Source: Rattus norvegicus
Lineage: Eukaryota > Chordata > Mammalia > Rodentia > Muridae
Length of the DNA stretch: 64,000 nt
Reading direction: 5' to 3'
NCBI RefSeq assembly: GCF_036323735.1
Contig: NC_086024.1
Span: 131,728,553-131,792,552, forward strand
Made by a program: the position numbers and the translations under genes. This document shows, one piece after another, positions 11,401 to 23,960 of this stretch (positions are counted from its first letter, which is position 1; each line of letters begins with the position of its first letter). Below the pieces are notes generated by a model. It was not told where the DNA came from, did not search any database, and saw only the letters and a list, made by a program, of their open reading frames with translations.

Positions 11401-12060
11401 CCTGTAGTGGATGACTTGAGTTCATTTGAATGACTAATAAACTACTGACAGATTCTGCGGTATCCATCAAATCTAACTCACGATCAGTCGTAAAAGGCAA
11501 CATTGTTTTATGTACCACTAAGACAAAATAGATGCCAATTAAACTATGATATGCCATTAATTATAGGGTGCGTTGGGATTTCACAGATGTGGGAATGTGA
11601 AAAATGTCTCAGAGTTCAAGAAAGACTGGATCTATTAATATCTTTTTTTTCATATCCAACCAGGTTTTAGCGCGCACACATGGATCTTCCATGCTGCCCA
11701 TTATTTCACCACATTTTGCTTATGGCAAAGGCATCAACAATATAAAATACTAAAGTATTATAGAATGTTTGCCGACCACTGATGCCTCCTTACTTACTCT
11801 GTCTCTACAGTTTCCTATTTTGAACAAACGATTACTAATATTGTATATTATTGTCACTGTAAAAAATTATATTATTTTAAAATAATTATAGGTAGATCTG
11901 ACTATCCTATGTGATGAAATGTTCAATCAAGCACAAGTAAGCACATAAACAAAAAAGGCATCACATTTGAATGAGAATTGTTTCTCACAGTGACCGATAG
12001 CGGGTCGTTATTTTTTGTCCCTTCTTCCCTGTGTTCTCCCTTTCTGAAAATTTTAACAAA
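11400..12060. promoter_or_regulatory. Possible AT-rich constrained block
   Basis: AT-rich, repeat-free sequence with several ATTA-type sites (GCCATTAATTATAGG near 11553, AACGATTACTAATATTG near 11827, AAAATAATTATAGG near 11878) and retained CpGs (TAGCGCGCAC near 11668, GCCGACC near 11771). Weaker in appearance than the blocks at 8.2, 31.7 or 35 kb. Could equally be plain AT-rich intergenic DNA. Confidence 0.3.
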
Positions 12061-12484
12061 GGAGAAATATTGCTTGCTCTAGGAAAGGAAGAGACATTCT
12101 CTAAGGGGAAGTTCCCATTCCATTCATCCAGGCTCCTCCTCAGAACCTAGGGCAAGAGATAGTCCAGGATACAGGGCAGCATATCTATAACAGAGAAGGA
12201 GGAATATTTCATCAAGACTGCTGCTCCTGGGTGTGGCTCAGGGCCTAAGACTTTTGTTTACTTCTTCCTTGTCCATTCTCTGAATCCCCGGTATCACCTT
12301 CTGCTCCAGGAACCTGCTCTGGTCTTCAGACAGGAATGAAAGCAGTTGACACTTTGAAACTTTGGTGATTGAAGCATGTGGTCGAACACCCAGGACATGG
12401 CTTTGAGTCTTCCCACATTAGGCTTTGGGTCTTCCTTCCCTTGCTACCATCACAGTCATGAATGTTTGCTAATCTAAGGACTCA

Positions 12485-12622
12485 CCAGGGCTTGGTGACA
12501 CAATACATCAATCCCTGTGCTCAGGAGGCAGAAAGGTGCATCTCTGAGATTGAGACCACCCTGGTCTACATAGTAAACTCCAGAACAGCTAATGTTGTAT
12601 AGTGAGGCCCTGTCTCAAACCC
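12485..12622 (+). mobile_element. B1 SINE
   Basis: 'CAGGGCTTGGTGACACAATA', 'CCTGTGCTCAGGAGGCAG', 'GATTGAGACCACCCTGGTC' and 'GAGGCCCTGTCTCAAA' follow the B1 consensus over its full length. About 20% diverged by eye. Its A-rich tail has become the adjoining TAA microsatellite. Confidence 0.85.
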
Positions 12623-12635
12623 AAACCAACTAACC

Positions 12636-12636
<1 letters not shown>

Positions 12637-12676
<40 letters not shown>
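12637..12676. repeat. (TAA)n microsatellite from a B1 tail
   Basis: About 13 uninterrupted ATA/TAA triplets directly following the B1 element, a common way for A-rich tails to evolve. Confidence 0.97.
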
Positions 12677-12679
<3 letters not shown>

Positions 12680-12697
12680 CCCAGGTATGCTGTAGGG

Positions 12698-12922
12698 CAG
12701 TGGCTCTCAGCCTTCCTAATGCAGTGACTCTTTAATACTGCTTCGCATGTTGTAGTGACCACAATCATAAAATTATTTTCATTGCCTCTTCTCGCCTATA
12801 ATTATACCACTGTTGTGAATCATAATGTAATATCTGATATGCAGGATACCTGATATACCAGCCCTGTGAACAGATACTTTAACCCCAAAAGGGGTTGTGA
12901 CTCACAGGTTGAGGAACTGCTG
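12698..12922 (+). mobile_element. URR1-like hAT non-autonomous DNA transposon
   Basis: Both inverted ends are present: CAGTGGCTCTCAGCC at the left and a GTTGAGGAACTGCTG end at the right. The interior has 'ATAAAATTATTTTCATTGC', 'TGATATGCAGGATACC' and 'CCCCAAAAGGGGTTGTGAC'. The 8 bases outside each end (CTGTAGGG and ATGCAGGG) match at 6 of 8 positions, consistent with a decayed hAT target-site duplication. No transposase is encoded. Confidence 0.85.
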
Positions 12923-12989
12923 ATGCAGGGGGTTGCCTTGGTTGCCTTGGTTGATGTGGGGAAATCTAGCCTATAAGAATGTGGCAATG

Positions 12990-13220
12990 TTGCATGATGG
13001 TTTTGGGGGCCTGGGTTCTATGAAAACTGAGAGGGAGGAGAGGAAGCACACCAGTGCTCATTCGCTCTGCTCTTGTCTATGAATGTAACACATCACTTGT
13101 CACTCCCTTGCACAACCTATAATGACAGACAGTAAGCTGGAATTCTGAGCTGAATAATACCTGTTCCCACTACAGCTTGCTTTTATTGAGTTGTTTTAGC
13201 ATACCAACAGGAAACTAAAC
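12990..13220 (+). mobile_element. LTR 3' fragment, MaLR-like
   Basis: 'GAGAGGAAGCACACCAGTG', 'GAGCTGAATAATACCTG' and the end 'TTTTAGCATACCAACAGGAAACTAAAC' resemble the last 200 bases of rodent MaLR LTRs. The 5' part is not recognisable. Confidence 0.45.
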
Positions 13221-13400
13221 TCAGAGAACCCTGTCTTTGAATTTTCAGCCACATGGCTGGGTATCACCATTGTCCTATCTTGTGAAAGAGGAGTTGGAGA
13301 CTCAGAGGAAGGGGTTATTTGCTTAAACTCATGTTGATGGTGTTTATTCCCTGGCATAAACATTTTGTTTGGCTCCATGATATACTCTCTTTTTTCCCCT

Positions 13401-13541
<141 letters not shown>

Positions 13542-13644
13542 TCTATATGTGTGTACGTGACTTTCTCTCATATGAGTGTGTAAGTATGGGTGTATGTGTT
13601 GTGAGTGGGACTCTCTCATGTGAGTATGTGTGAGATTCTTATAT

Positions 13645-13646
<2 letters not shown>

Positions 13647-13714
<68 letters not shown>
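13647..13714. repeat. (GT)n(GA)n compound microsatellite
   Basis: A GT run (13647-13674) passes directly into a GA run (13675-13714). Confidence 0.97.
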
Positions 13715-13719
<5 letters not shown>

Positions 13720-15320
13720 AGGACCTTGCATGCCATTTTTCTTTTATGGCACATGGCTTTGCTTTCCTAGCGTTTCTAGAGGGAAGCTGAGGTGGCTGAT
13801 TTGAAGATTTCTTCCCTTTCTACATAGAAAATTTGGGCATGAATTTTCCTCAACACACTCCTTTAGCTGATTCCATGAACGTTTAAAGCCATGTTTTCAG
13901 TTTTGAACAGGGTCACTCACTGCTCATTTTTCCTCTCTTCCTTTTTTTTACTAGGAACTCATCGAGATGTATAGAATACAGTTTCCATCAAATGTTTTAG
14001 ATGGTAGTCTTTAGGTCTTCATATAGTTTTTGTATCTCTCTTTGCTTCAAGAATATCAATTATTTATGCCTTTGGCCATTGAACTTATCCCATGGGTAAC
14101 CCCTACCCTCAGACCACCACCAGATCTCTGCCTTGCATTCACTCCTTCTCATCAGATCTTTAAGCCCTGGCCTTTTGTCAGCAATACCTAATCTGCTGTC
14201 CATGCCACATGGTACTGTTTTCATCCCAAACATCCTATCTCTCTTCTCTTTCTGGAAACTTGTCTTTGCTTGGTGTCCAAAGAGGGTTTATCTTTACCAA
14301 GAGAAAAAAATGAACTGAATTCTGAGCTGAATAAAACCATAAAAAACTTTTCTTATTTTGTTTTTCATTTCCCTAATAACAATTCTGTCCTAATATAGAG
14401 AAATAAACCATTTATTTAAAAGACTCTGTGCTTATAGAAGTATGGTTTATACACAAATGGAAGCTTCGTGTATAAACAGCCCTCATCTGTGGATTAGTTC
14501 ATCCCAGTTATGGGGCAATTTCACAAGGAGTCTTGATGAGGGTCTTGGGGGCTCTTACAGTTAGCACTGTTCTCTGCTCCTGTATCTCCACCCTAAGTCT
14601 GAGGGCACATCAGTTACAAAGCTCCCTACCACTTCTCCCACTAGAGACAGCATTCAAGATGCTCTCAAGCACAATCCTCCCACTTTTCACAGCCATGAAC
14701 TTTGTATATGGATATTTAAACATCTATGACTTCCAGTGACTTCCAGAGAAGATCATCAGTGGGCCCATTCACAGAGTTTTTCTCATCCTGGATAATACAT
14801 TATTGATTGCTTGTGACAGAAACTAGGGTAAGCTCCTCGTGGCCCTGTAATCAAAGTGAAGAAGAAGAAGGAGAAGAAGAAGGAGAAGGAGGAAGAGGGG
14901 GAGAAAGAGGAATAGGAGAAAGAGGAGGAGGAGAATTATATTTCCCTCCATCTACAGTTTTCAGAATGTAAACAAAATTTTTCTTAAGTTCCCAGGAATA
15001 CAAGACATACCATATGGTATCTACTTAGCTAATAACACTGCATTGTCTTTTTCCTTTACCTATAGAGCAGCGTCCACACAATGGCCCCATGGGGTTTGGA
15101 CTAAGCACAAACAGATGACATAACCTAACCATAAACATAAGTTTTAGAGTTGAGCCCATACTTGATTAACTCCCAAGCCCCCCAGCCTCAATTCTCCCCC
15201 AGAGAAAAGTATAAAGAAAAATATTGTTAAATTTGAGTTATGATTGATATGTCATTTGTCAGGATAGTATTCACAGCAAAGAAGACCTTTAGTTACTAAT
15301 AGAGGCATTTTGGTGGAGCA
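13720..15320. other. Unique and low-complexity sequence, no gene recognised
   Basis: A GAAGAAGGA-type purine tract sits at 14860-14936. The phrase TTCTGAGCTGAATAA, seen in the LTR fragment at 13143, recurs at 14319, so 14130-14345 may be another strongly decayed LTR copy. No exon is visible. Confidence 0.4.
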
Positions 15321-15324
15321 ACAA

Positions 15325-15380
15325 ATAAATAAATGAATAAACAATAGATAATAAATAAATAAGTAAATAAATAAATAATT
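15325..15380. repeat. (AAAT)n microsatellite, imperfect
   Basis: AAATAAATAAATG repeats with GATA and GTAA interruptions. Confidence 0.93.
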
Positions 15381-15429
15381 TGGGTAAATAACATGTCTAT
15401 TCCTATCTCTAAATAGGGAGGAAAATTTA

Positions 15430-15525
15430 GTGCATCCATTTTACAGAGAAATAAACTGAGATTCAGCTAAGAAGGTAGGTGATTTGACCAAGCTCAGATA
15501 ATAACTCCTCAATGTGGAAATTATA
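15430..15525 (+). mobile_element. MIR SINE fragment
   Basis: 'CATTTTACAGAGAAATAAAC', 'TGAGATTCAGCTAAGAAGG' and 'GTGATTTGACCAAGCTCAGA' follow the MIR core in order. About 95 bases remain. Confidence 0.65.
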
Positions 15526-16420
15526 TTTTAAGGCTAAGTCAGGTGTGCTGTGTCTGAGGATCCAGTGCCATACCTTTGACAATTATCAAGGTGAGAGGGG
15601 ACAGGTGGCTTCTGCATCCCTTGAACACACTTTCAGTTTTGTTTATGGATCAATTCTGGGGCCTGTCAAATTAACAGACACAAGTCTCTGAGCATTACTC
15701 CAAAGAAGTCAGGCATCGTTGTAGCAATAGCAAGGGCATCATGACTCCTCGAGTATAAAAAAATTAGCTCTTCTTGTTAATTCACTCACAGACACATAGA
15801 AATAGTTCAACATCTTGGATCAAGATTTAAAATAAAAGATTTTAAATAAAAGATTTAAACACAGTTGACCTTTGTGAGTCTCATGTAACAGTGGCTGAGG
15901 GTAAGCCATTGGGCTAGGGAACTGGCACCACAAATCTGTTGATGGGGTCAGCCAGAAAGGAAATCTATTCCCACACAAATGAGCTGGGTTCCTGGGTGCA
16001 TGACTCAGCCTGGGAGACGTTGTTAGGCACAGCCGTGTTTAGAGGCATCATGAAAACCAGCTGCAATAAAGTTCAGGTTCTCACTTTGAATATTAAGAAA
16101 TTTAACTCTCCGTCTCCTTCCAGAGCCAGAGGAAAGGAATATGCAGTTGACATTGCCAACTCCCAGATAACAACTCTCTCATCACAAGAGTCCACAAAAG
16201 CACTGGATGACTAAGCCGCACCAGACTCTCCTGCTATCATGACTTTCCTCTCACTCAGCCCAGAAGCAGGGGATTTCCTTTAATGACATTCAAATAAACT
16301 AAGTGGGGGTTAATAAGGAATAACTGTCAACTGACAGGTCTCTAGTCTTAAGGATGGATTTCTACATTAGGTTTAGATAGAAAGACCCACCGTAAATGTG
16401 AGCGAGATCATCTCATGGTT
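15525..16420. other. Unique sequence, no gene recognised
   Basis: A 91-codon plus-strand frame (15939-16214) has no recognisable domain. The phrase TAAAATAAAAGATTTTAAATAAAAGATTTAAA near 15828-15858 is a short imperfect direct repeat (unit about 15 bases). Confidence 0.45.
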
Positions 16421-16600
16421 TGAATACTTAAGTGGAGAGAGGGAGTGAGCTGAGAGCCAGCACTCATCTCTCTCTGAGTCTCGACTGGATACAATGTGAC
16501 ATGCTGGCCACCTTCCTCTTCTGCCACCACACCTTCCCTGCTGTGATGGATTGGATGTACTCTCAAACTAGAGTCAAAAAAGAAGCCAGATCTCCATCTG
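16420..16600 (+). mobile_element. LTR fragment, MaLR-like
   Basis: 'GAGAGCCAGCACTCATCTC', 'GATACAATGTGACATGCTGG', 'CACACCTTCCCTGCTGTGAT' and 'GTACTCTCAAACTAGAGTC' follow the middle-to-end order of a rodent LTR whose consensus includes a CTGCCACC...GATGGACTGTA stretch. Confidence 0.55.
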
Positions 16601-18215
16601 ACCGCTAGCTTGGGAGGAACTCAATGCCCAGTAAATAACCCACATGTTTCATGTATGATTCATCCACTCTTCCAGGAGCTGACACTAGGAGTCCATCTCT
16701 CACATGGCTGGTTTCATGACGAAGCAAGCATGGTGACAAACCAAGTCTGCTTACTCCATTGGCACTGTTTTTCCCATGACCGGGAACTTCAAGAGCAGCT
16801 CCCAGAACAGATTCTTGAAGTATACCCAAATTCCTTGTTTACATGAGCAAACGTTGATGAGCCTCAGTGCAAGTCAACAAAGGGGCTCTGATGTAAGCGT
16901 GGTGAGCGAGCCTGGTGTTGGGCACATCATCATCTCGTGGCTCAGAGTCCAAGGTGATCCCGGAATGGCCTTGCAGGTGGTAAATACTTACAATCAAGGT
17001 TCTTAGGGACATCTATATGAAAGAGACGTTTACAACACCACACCACACTGCAAATTACCCTTTAACCCTAACCCCTATTAATGAACGTGAGATTCCCTCT
17101 TCCTGAGTTGCTTGGTAATAGAGTAGTAACCACCCTACTTTTTTTCCTGAACAAAGCTTTACCACCCTCGGGTTTGGCCCTGCAGGTGTCACTTCCATTG
17201 GTCACATGTGACTATTTTGCAATCCCCCTAGTAATGTTGTCCAATGCAGCCCCTGCCTCTTCTGGTTGCTGGCATTTGCTTTCTCGTTCTGTTTGTCCAT
17301 CTGTTGTTTGTCTTGCTGGCATTGTTGAACACCCATTTTTTTTGTGTGTATATTTTTCTCCTTTCTCCTCAGCTATTTTGCAAACTGTTCTACTGTTTGA
17401 CTTTCCAATCTTCTTCTCTCTCCAAGAACATGTTATGAGGGATGCAGGAAGTGCAAAGAAACACTGGGTCTCATTTCTCTGAGGGTTTCCATGTGAATAT
17501 GCATCTGGGGGTGCGCAGGTAGACACAGAAAGATTGTGTTCTGCTCCCCCACATCAATTTTAATCACAGGGATGGAAGACATTCATATTCAGAAGTCTGG
17601 ATTTGGATTTATTATAGATAAGGTCAATATTTTGTTGTTGCTGTTGTTTTAAGTAAATTCACCATTAGCACAGACAAATGCCTTTTTAGACTGTGGAAGT
17701 CTTTCTCCAGTCTTTGCTACAGAACACAAGTAGAAGAATGAACCAGAGAGACGCCAACAAGACATAGTCAGCAGAAGAAACACTCTCTCAAAGTGCCCCA
17801 TCCAAAGGCATCATGTTTTCCCACAATTTGGTCATGAGATTGTCTGTGACTCTAAATTATAGCCCAGAGTCCAAGGGCACCGGCTTTAGTCAGTCACAAT
17901 GCACCTTCTATTGGAAAATCCCTTAGCCTGGCAGATGACCTACTTTCCAAGTGCCCACTCTGTCAACTCCTTCATCCTGGCGGAGGCCTTTGTGGCTCTT
18001 GTCTGTGATCCAGGAATGTCTAGCAAGACAGCCACCCTCTGGAAAGTCTGGCCAGGAGAGAGGTGAAGTCAGTCAATATGGCACAGAGAAGAGAAGACCA
18101 CAGAGCGTGTACAGCAATAACAGTGTATCACGGACAAGATCAGAGAGATGAGTACTAGAAGGAAGCAGAAGATGTTGTGACAGGGCATGCTCACCTGCAC
18201 GTGTGGCACATGCGC
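16600..18215. other. Unique sequence, no gene recognised
   Basis: Contains a 133-codon plus-strand frame (17081-17482) rich in Leu, Phe and Ser over a pyrimidine-rich strand, with no recognisable domain. The two telomere-like units at 17061-17074 are too few to mean anything. Confidence 0.45.
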
Positions 18216-18216
18216 A

Positions 18217-18218
18217 TG

Positions 18219-18249
<31 letters not shown>

Positions 18250-18380
18250 ACAGACACACACACACACACACAAACACACTGTCAACTAGGAGGTGGAATG
18301 AATTTGAGAGAGAGAGAGACAGAGAGAGACAGAGAGACAGAGAGACAGAGAGACAGAGACAGAGAGACAGAGACAGAGAG
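18217..18380. repeat. (CA)n followed by (GA)n/(GACA)n
   Basis: CA run with ATA and GA interruptions at 18217-18284, a unique spacer of about 20 bases, then GAGAGACA units to 18380. Confidence 0.96.
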
Positions 18381-19430
18381 CTGAGCTGTTGTGGGGACTC
18401 AGGGTGTTTTCCAAGCTTCCTTTAAGACTTTACCAGTGTGAATGCTTGCATGATATAGCTGTGTGTTGGGTCTCTGGGACAAGGTCTGCAGTATACCTAA
18501 GCTTTCCTGTAGGGAAGAGGCAACCACAAGGTGATGCCTAGGTAAATGTTTGAACAGACCTCTCTGAGGGTCCAGGGAACATACAAGGACCTGGCACTGC
18601 GGAAGGTGACAAATTCCTGCCTCTGCCTGGAAAATTCAAAGCCTTAAGATGGAGGCAGAGGTGGCCCAAGTACATAGCATCTGCTGGACTTGATCTTCCT
18701 CACATGTCGTCTCCTCATGTTCTTGTGCTGTTCACTTTCATCTCTGACCAAACTAAGGCAGGAACATCAAGTTTTGAATATCAACACTAATACAATTATC
18801 ATGCCATTGAGCAATTTTCAAGGGTCACATTCTCCAATAATATAAAATTGCAAGGTGTGTTTCATTTTTTCACTAACAAGGAGCCACCCTTTGCGGGTGT
18901 CACAGGCTATATGGTGTGTGTGCCCGGGACTGAAGTTTTAATCTTGGTTTCCCAAAGTGACCATGTTTAAAGGGGAGTTGGTAAGTAGAAATGAGGTCAT
19001 CAACATGAGTCCAAACTCAACATGGTTTGCTGTCTTTTATCACTACAACACGCAGAAGTACAAGGCAGGCTCCAAAGGAAGACACACGGCAAGGCCAGTG
19101 TCCATCTGCTGAAGAAGAGGCCTCATGAATGAGAGTATGCTGAAACTTCTTACCTCTTGGAAAATTACTACATAAACATCTGTGTTCAAACTACCCCAGG
19201 TCCAGCATTTTGTTATAGTTGCCTCAAGAAACTGATACACATTGTAAGACAAACATTTCTATTGTCTGCTGATCATCTGTCAATTCTTATCATCTACTAT
19301 TAATGATCTGTCTTCAATCTATCTATACCTATATCTGTTGACTACCTATCAATCACCTATGGATATCACCTATCACCCATGTTTCTGTCTATTGCACACT
19401 ATCATGTTCTATCACCTATCTATCTATGTC
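18380..19430. other. Unique sequence, possible ancient repeat near 19080-19250
   Basis: Most of this stretch is unremarkable. From about 19100, 'CTGAAGAAGAGGCCTCATG...' to 'ATTTTGTTATAGTTGCCTC' and 'AAGAAACTGATACAC' resembles the end of an old mammalian repeat, too decayed to name. Confidence 0.35.
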
Positions 19431-19461
19431 TGTTACATCCACTATATCATCCATCTGTCTG

Positions 19462-19513
<52 letters not shown>

Positions 19514-19560
19514 AATATCTATCTACTTATCTATCTGTATGTATCTTCTGCTATCTATCA
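19430..19560. repeat. (CTAT)n microsatellite
   Basis: About 15 uninterrupted CTAT units (19456-19514) with imperfect flanks. A B1 element lies immediately downstream. Confidence 0.97.
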
Positions 19561-19577
19561 CCTGTGGGAGTTCAGTT

Positions 19578-19724
19578 TTCTTTTCAAGACAGAGTTTCTT
19601 TGTATAGCACTGGCTGTCTTACAACTAGCTCTGTGGACCAGGCTGGCCTCGAACTTTCAGAGATCCACCTATATCTGTCTTCCAAGTGCTGGGATTAAAG
19701 ACGTGTTCTATCACTGCCTGGCTT
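19578..19724 (-). mobile_element. B1 SINE
   Basis: Reverse-complement B1: 'TTTTCAAGACAGAGTTTC', 'GACCAGGCTGGCCTCGAAC', 'CAGAGATCCACCTATATC', 'AGTGCTGGGATTAAAGACG' and an ending 'TCACTGCCTGGCTT'. Full length and only modestly diverged, one of the younger SINEs in the window. Confidence 0.93.
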
Positions 19725-19918
19725 CACCTGTGTATTTATCTGTCTTCCTGTCATCCTCATTATCTTCCCAGAATCTATATAATCTCTCTCTACAGTTGTA
19801 AAAGACAGATTTATTTCAAGTATAAAACAGTATGAAATAGATTTAAACTTCAGATGGTCCATCAGGTAAGTGATTCCTATTTTGGCCATGATAAACTCTC
19901 TTTACTCCTAATCCTACT

Positions 19919-19956
19919 CTGTGTGTGTGTGTGTGCATGTGCGTGTGCGTGTGCGT

Positions 19957-20004
<48 letters not shown>
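19919..20004. repeat. (GT)n microsatellite with GC interruptions
   Basis: GTGTGC units alternate in the first half (GTGCGT repeated), followed by a pure GT run. Confidence 0.97.
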
Positions 20005-20007
<3 letters not shown>

Positions 20008-23000
20008 CACATGGTTGTAATCATGGCATACATATAGAATGTTTTAATGTTCCTAACTAATTCTTCAATACCCAAAGAAATTTACAAATATAACAGAGGC
20101 AAAACTGTTCATCTCGTGTCTTTGCATTGATGACTGAAATATTATGTGTGCAATTTTCCCATTCATAACATTATCACAGGATCATAGGAAATGCACACAG
20201 AGGAAGGAAAGAAACCACAGAAGGAATCCTAAAATCACTGATACCTTTGCCCTCTGGAAGAATCTGACTGAGAAATTTAATGAGAGGTCTTTCATACTGT
20301 GCTCACATGTCTGTGGTGCTGCCACATGAATGCTGGACACACTTACCTCTTCCCCATATATTAATGATCCTTTCTGCACCTGTTACTTTTGCAGCAATTA
20401 TGCACTGGAAGGGGTCTCAAGTGTTTAAATATTTAAAAGTATAAGATTTCCTTTTGAAGGTAGAAACGTATAAGATCTCCTATTTTCATGCTCCAAAATG
20501 GCACTTCGTCCTGAGACCAGAGAACTTATACTTTAACAAGGTACGTAACATGGACTGAACATTCCCATCCCATTAAAATTTGATGTCAAGTAAACAAACA
20601 AACAAAAAAAGATGTGAACTTTTGGAGGAGAACATGCTGAGAAGGTCGAGGAGAATTGGAAAGAAGAAATATAAAATGATATGAGGTATGCGTAAAATCC
20701 TCAAAGAGTAAGTGTAAAAGGTGTTTTTATAAATCACAAGTAAAACTCATAGACTGAAACTCGAATAGGACAGTGTTAGGCAGGGCCCTGAGGCTGTATC
20801 CCAGGACATGTGTGCTCTATCAACAATGAGAACTGTGCCCACTTTCTCAGGACAGTGCCCTAAAGGTTTCTGTCTACAAACCAGAAAGGGACTCCCTCAG
20901 GCCTCACCCATGACCTCAGCTCCCAGTTCCCAGGGCAGCTTGATAGGACTGTCTGTAGTTCAAGGTGGACTTGAGGAAGGAAGGCAGCACTGCTCATCTC
21001 TCCTGTCTAGCTCACCCCTCCAGAATTCATTCTGCAATGAAGCGTTCCGTGAAGAATCATATTAACAAATCCCAAGTAGCCAGAGGCTGTCCCAACAGCA
21101 TTAGCTAAGTTGTCCCTCTCCAGCTCCCTCGCCATGTTAGATCTTAAACCTGAAAACTCAGTAGCTTAAGGGAACAAACTGTCCCCTTGGAACTCTGTCT
21201 TGTAGCTTGGAAGCTGGTGCACAGGACAATGTATCTCCTGGCTCTGCTCTGTAGAAGTCAGGAGTCTTTGGCCATGGCCCCATCAAGAGGTCCAGCTAAG
21301 AAAAGCTGACTTCCTGTTCCCCCAAGTTGGTGGTGAAATCTATTCTATGTTAGCTTGGGACAGAGGTTGTTGTTCCTGTTTCTCAGGTCTAATTGAGGAT
21401 CACCTACAACTCCCGCTGCTTGTTCCTGGATCCCTTTCTGAAGGCCCTAATCTGTGTCATCACTCAGGCCTTCAATAAAGACATGGTCCCCACAATGAAG
21501 GTCTTATCTGCTTAGGCCAGGCCCATCTGCAGAATCTCTATTAATTCAAGATCTAAGTTCATTTGTGAAACACCTTTGCCCTTGTCAGTAAGGCAATTTA
21601 TACAAGGAAGTACCATCACTCTGTGCAACGGTTCAAAACCACAGTGGACAGAGAAGAGACCACACAGGCTGTGATCATCAGGGTTGGGCTGTATGCCAGC
21701 ATCCTGACACTCCCTGTCACTCATCACCACTCCCCATTCACCTTTCTTTCTCTGATGCTGGGAACTTCCCTTTCTTTCTACATCCTGTGATGACCTGCTA
21801 GAGAGTGCTGCTGCTGCTTTGGTCATCATCCATCCTCAAAGAGAAGCCTGCCTAGTCTTATTTGCAAGGAAATAGATATTCCTGTGGCACAATTAGACTA
21901 GGAAGCCCTTGTTTCATATTACTTCACAAATAGTTATCTGTGCGTTAGCCTCCTCCTTGTCCATGAAAGAAATATCCCAAGAGCTCTCAGTGGCTGAAAC
22001 TATGCTCTTTTCATCTTAGTAATGAGCTGTCATTCAGACTAAAATAGCAACATTAAAACAAATTTGTGTTCTCATTCACGATTTCACAGATTGAAGATCT
22101 GAACCTACAGTGGGTATCGACGATCCCAGAATAAAGGTTTTATAGCTTGTTGGAGTTGTCTTTTATTTTTAACAAGATCACTTAAAGGAAGCATTTGGTG
22201 GCCTTTCTTTGGCAACTGAAGCCCTGGCGTAGCTACTCTTGCACTTTTGGGTTACTGTTCAGTGATGTAAGGGTGAGAGGGAGCATGGGTATTGCACTAC
22301 AGTAGTTGATCTGATAAATGAGAGTGTGATGCAGGAACTAATGAGCAGGTAGTGCATACTGGGTGGATACGCTGAACAAAGGGTGATTTTTACCCTGGCT
22401 GGGAAGAAGCAGGACAGCAAAAGATGACACCATGACGCTCAGAACGGTCATGAAACCTTCGGCGCTGCTTATTTCCACAGTCTTCCATCAAACCCTTAGG
22501 CTACAGTTGGCCACTAAGGACTAAAATCAGAGACAGTGAAAGCACATATCAGATAGTTCTGCCCTGAGGAGTCTTACTCCTGTGTTTATTCTTTCCCCAC
22601 AGCCAAATCTAGCATCTTCCCAGTCTCAGTCTAGAAACCATCTCATTTGAATTTTCACTTTGTGCTGGTTGACCACGTGCATTGTATCAGGGCAGAAAGT
22701 TTAGCTACTCAATGCCATCTTTCCATGTACGCCATACATAGTATTTCCTTCAGATTAATTAAACACACAGGTGTTGAGGATTGGTTCTGCAGTAGATGCA
22801 ACCGTGTGCAAAGTATCACCGAGCTCCATGGAGCGTCTGTGGAAGTGAAGGCAATAGGTGAGAAATAGACAAGGAAGTGAATGGAGTCACTCAGATAATG
22901 CAGGTGCTGAGGAGGAAGGGGAGGTGATGGAGAGCACCATGGGGGTAGACAGGGAAGACTCCTTTGCTCTGATTCGCTGTCTCTGCCTTCTCTGCTTCGC

Positions 23001-23010
23001 TTCCTGTTTT
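20005..23010. other. Unique sequence, no gene recognised
   Basis: No repeat I can name and no exon I can support in about 3 kb. The longest frame is 105 codons on the minus strand (21512-21829) with no recognised domain. Confidence 0.45.
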
Positions 23011-23495
23011 TATTTTTGTTTGTTTTTAAATTTCAGTTATGAGTACTTATATTATTTTCAGTCTACTCTTTCCCCTCTCCAATTCCTCATGTGTTCACGA
23101 CCACTCCATTCCCTCTCAAATTCATGACCTCTCTATGTTTATTATTGTTACATATGCATATCTATAAGCATATCTGTCTATCCACCCTTCCATCCACACA
23201 CCCAGCCAGCCAGCCAGCCATCTACCCATCCATTCATCCATCCGTCCGTCCGTCCGTCCGTCCATCCATCCATCCACCTATTCATCTATCCATCCATCCA
23301 TCCTTCCTTCCATCCTTCCACTCACCCACTCACCCACCCATCCATCCATCCATCCACCCATCCACCTACCAACTCACCCACCCATTTATCCCATCTATTC
23401 ACCCATCCATCCATCCATCTATCCTTCCACCCACCCACCTAGCCTATCTATCTATCTATCTATCTATCTATTATTATTATTATCTATCTATCTAT

Positions 23496-23533
<38 letters not shown>

Positions 23534-23960
23534 AGTATTGCTTCTATGCATATGTTGTGGGCGTATTTCGGGATGACCATTTGAGGTATCTATGGGGGAC
23601 TTGTCACTCCCTCTCTTAGCGTGTACCTCTAGATGTGGGTGAGTATTTGAGATTTTCACCATCCCTGCTAACATGTCAGTTGCAGTTGTCATTTGTTTGG
23701 GCCTTGTTGAGGGGACTATAATGTTAAGTTCTTATAGGTACAGAGCTTCTCCATCATTTACAAAAGACACTACCTGGCAGCTGACAACTTCTCCTTTGGT
23801 TCTTACAATCTTTCTGCAGCATCTTCTGCAATGTTCCCTGAGCCTTGGGTGTAGGAGTTTTGTTGTAGGTGTGTCAAATGTAGCTGCACACCATGCAGTT
23901 GTGTTCTGATTTTAGAGAGGTTGTTGATTTCTGTGATGGTCTCCTTAGCTTGATTTCTAA
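23010..23960 (-). mobile_element. LINE-1 3' UTR (Lx-type) interrupted by a tetranucleotide array
   Basis: On the plus strand the left part has 'CTCAAATTCATGACCTCTC' and the right part has 'CATATGTTGTGGGCGTA', 'CAATCTTTCTGCAGCATC', 'GCAATGTTCCCTGAGCCTTG' and 'TTCTGTGATGGTCTCC', which are reverse-complement L1 3' UTR wording in the right order. The array at 23165-23535 occupies the place where the family carries a short ATATG/CA-rich stretch. Confidence 0.75.
23165..23535. repeat. Mosaic tetranucleotide array (CCAT, CAGC, CCGT, CCTT, CTAT)
   Basis: About 370 bases made of blocks of different tetramers: CAGC x4 near 23202, CCGT x4-5 near 23242, CCAT blocks between, then CTAT and TTAT to the end. 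All share the register of a CCAT-like ancestor. The 161-codon plus-strand frame across it is a repeat translation. Confidence 0.95.

Noticed and set aside
11367..11557. Minus-strand 62-codon frame followed by AATAAAG as a small gene or processed pseudogene
   Set aside because: The hexamer is common in AT-rich DNA and the peptide has no recognised relatives or coding signature.
17061..17074. Telomere-like TTTAACCCTAACCC
   Set aside because: Only about two units and no wider array; not an interstitial telomere block.
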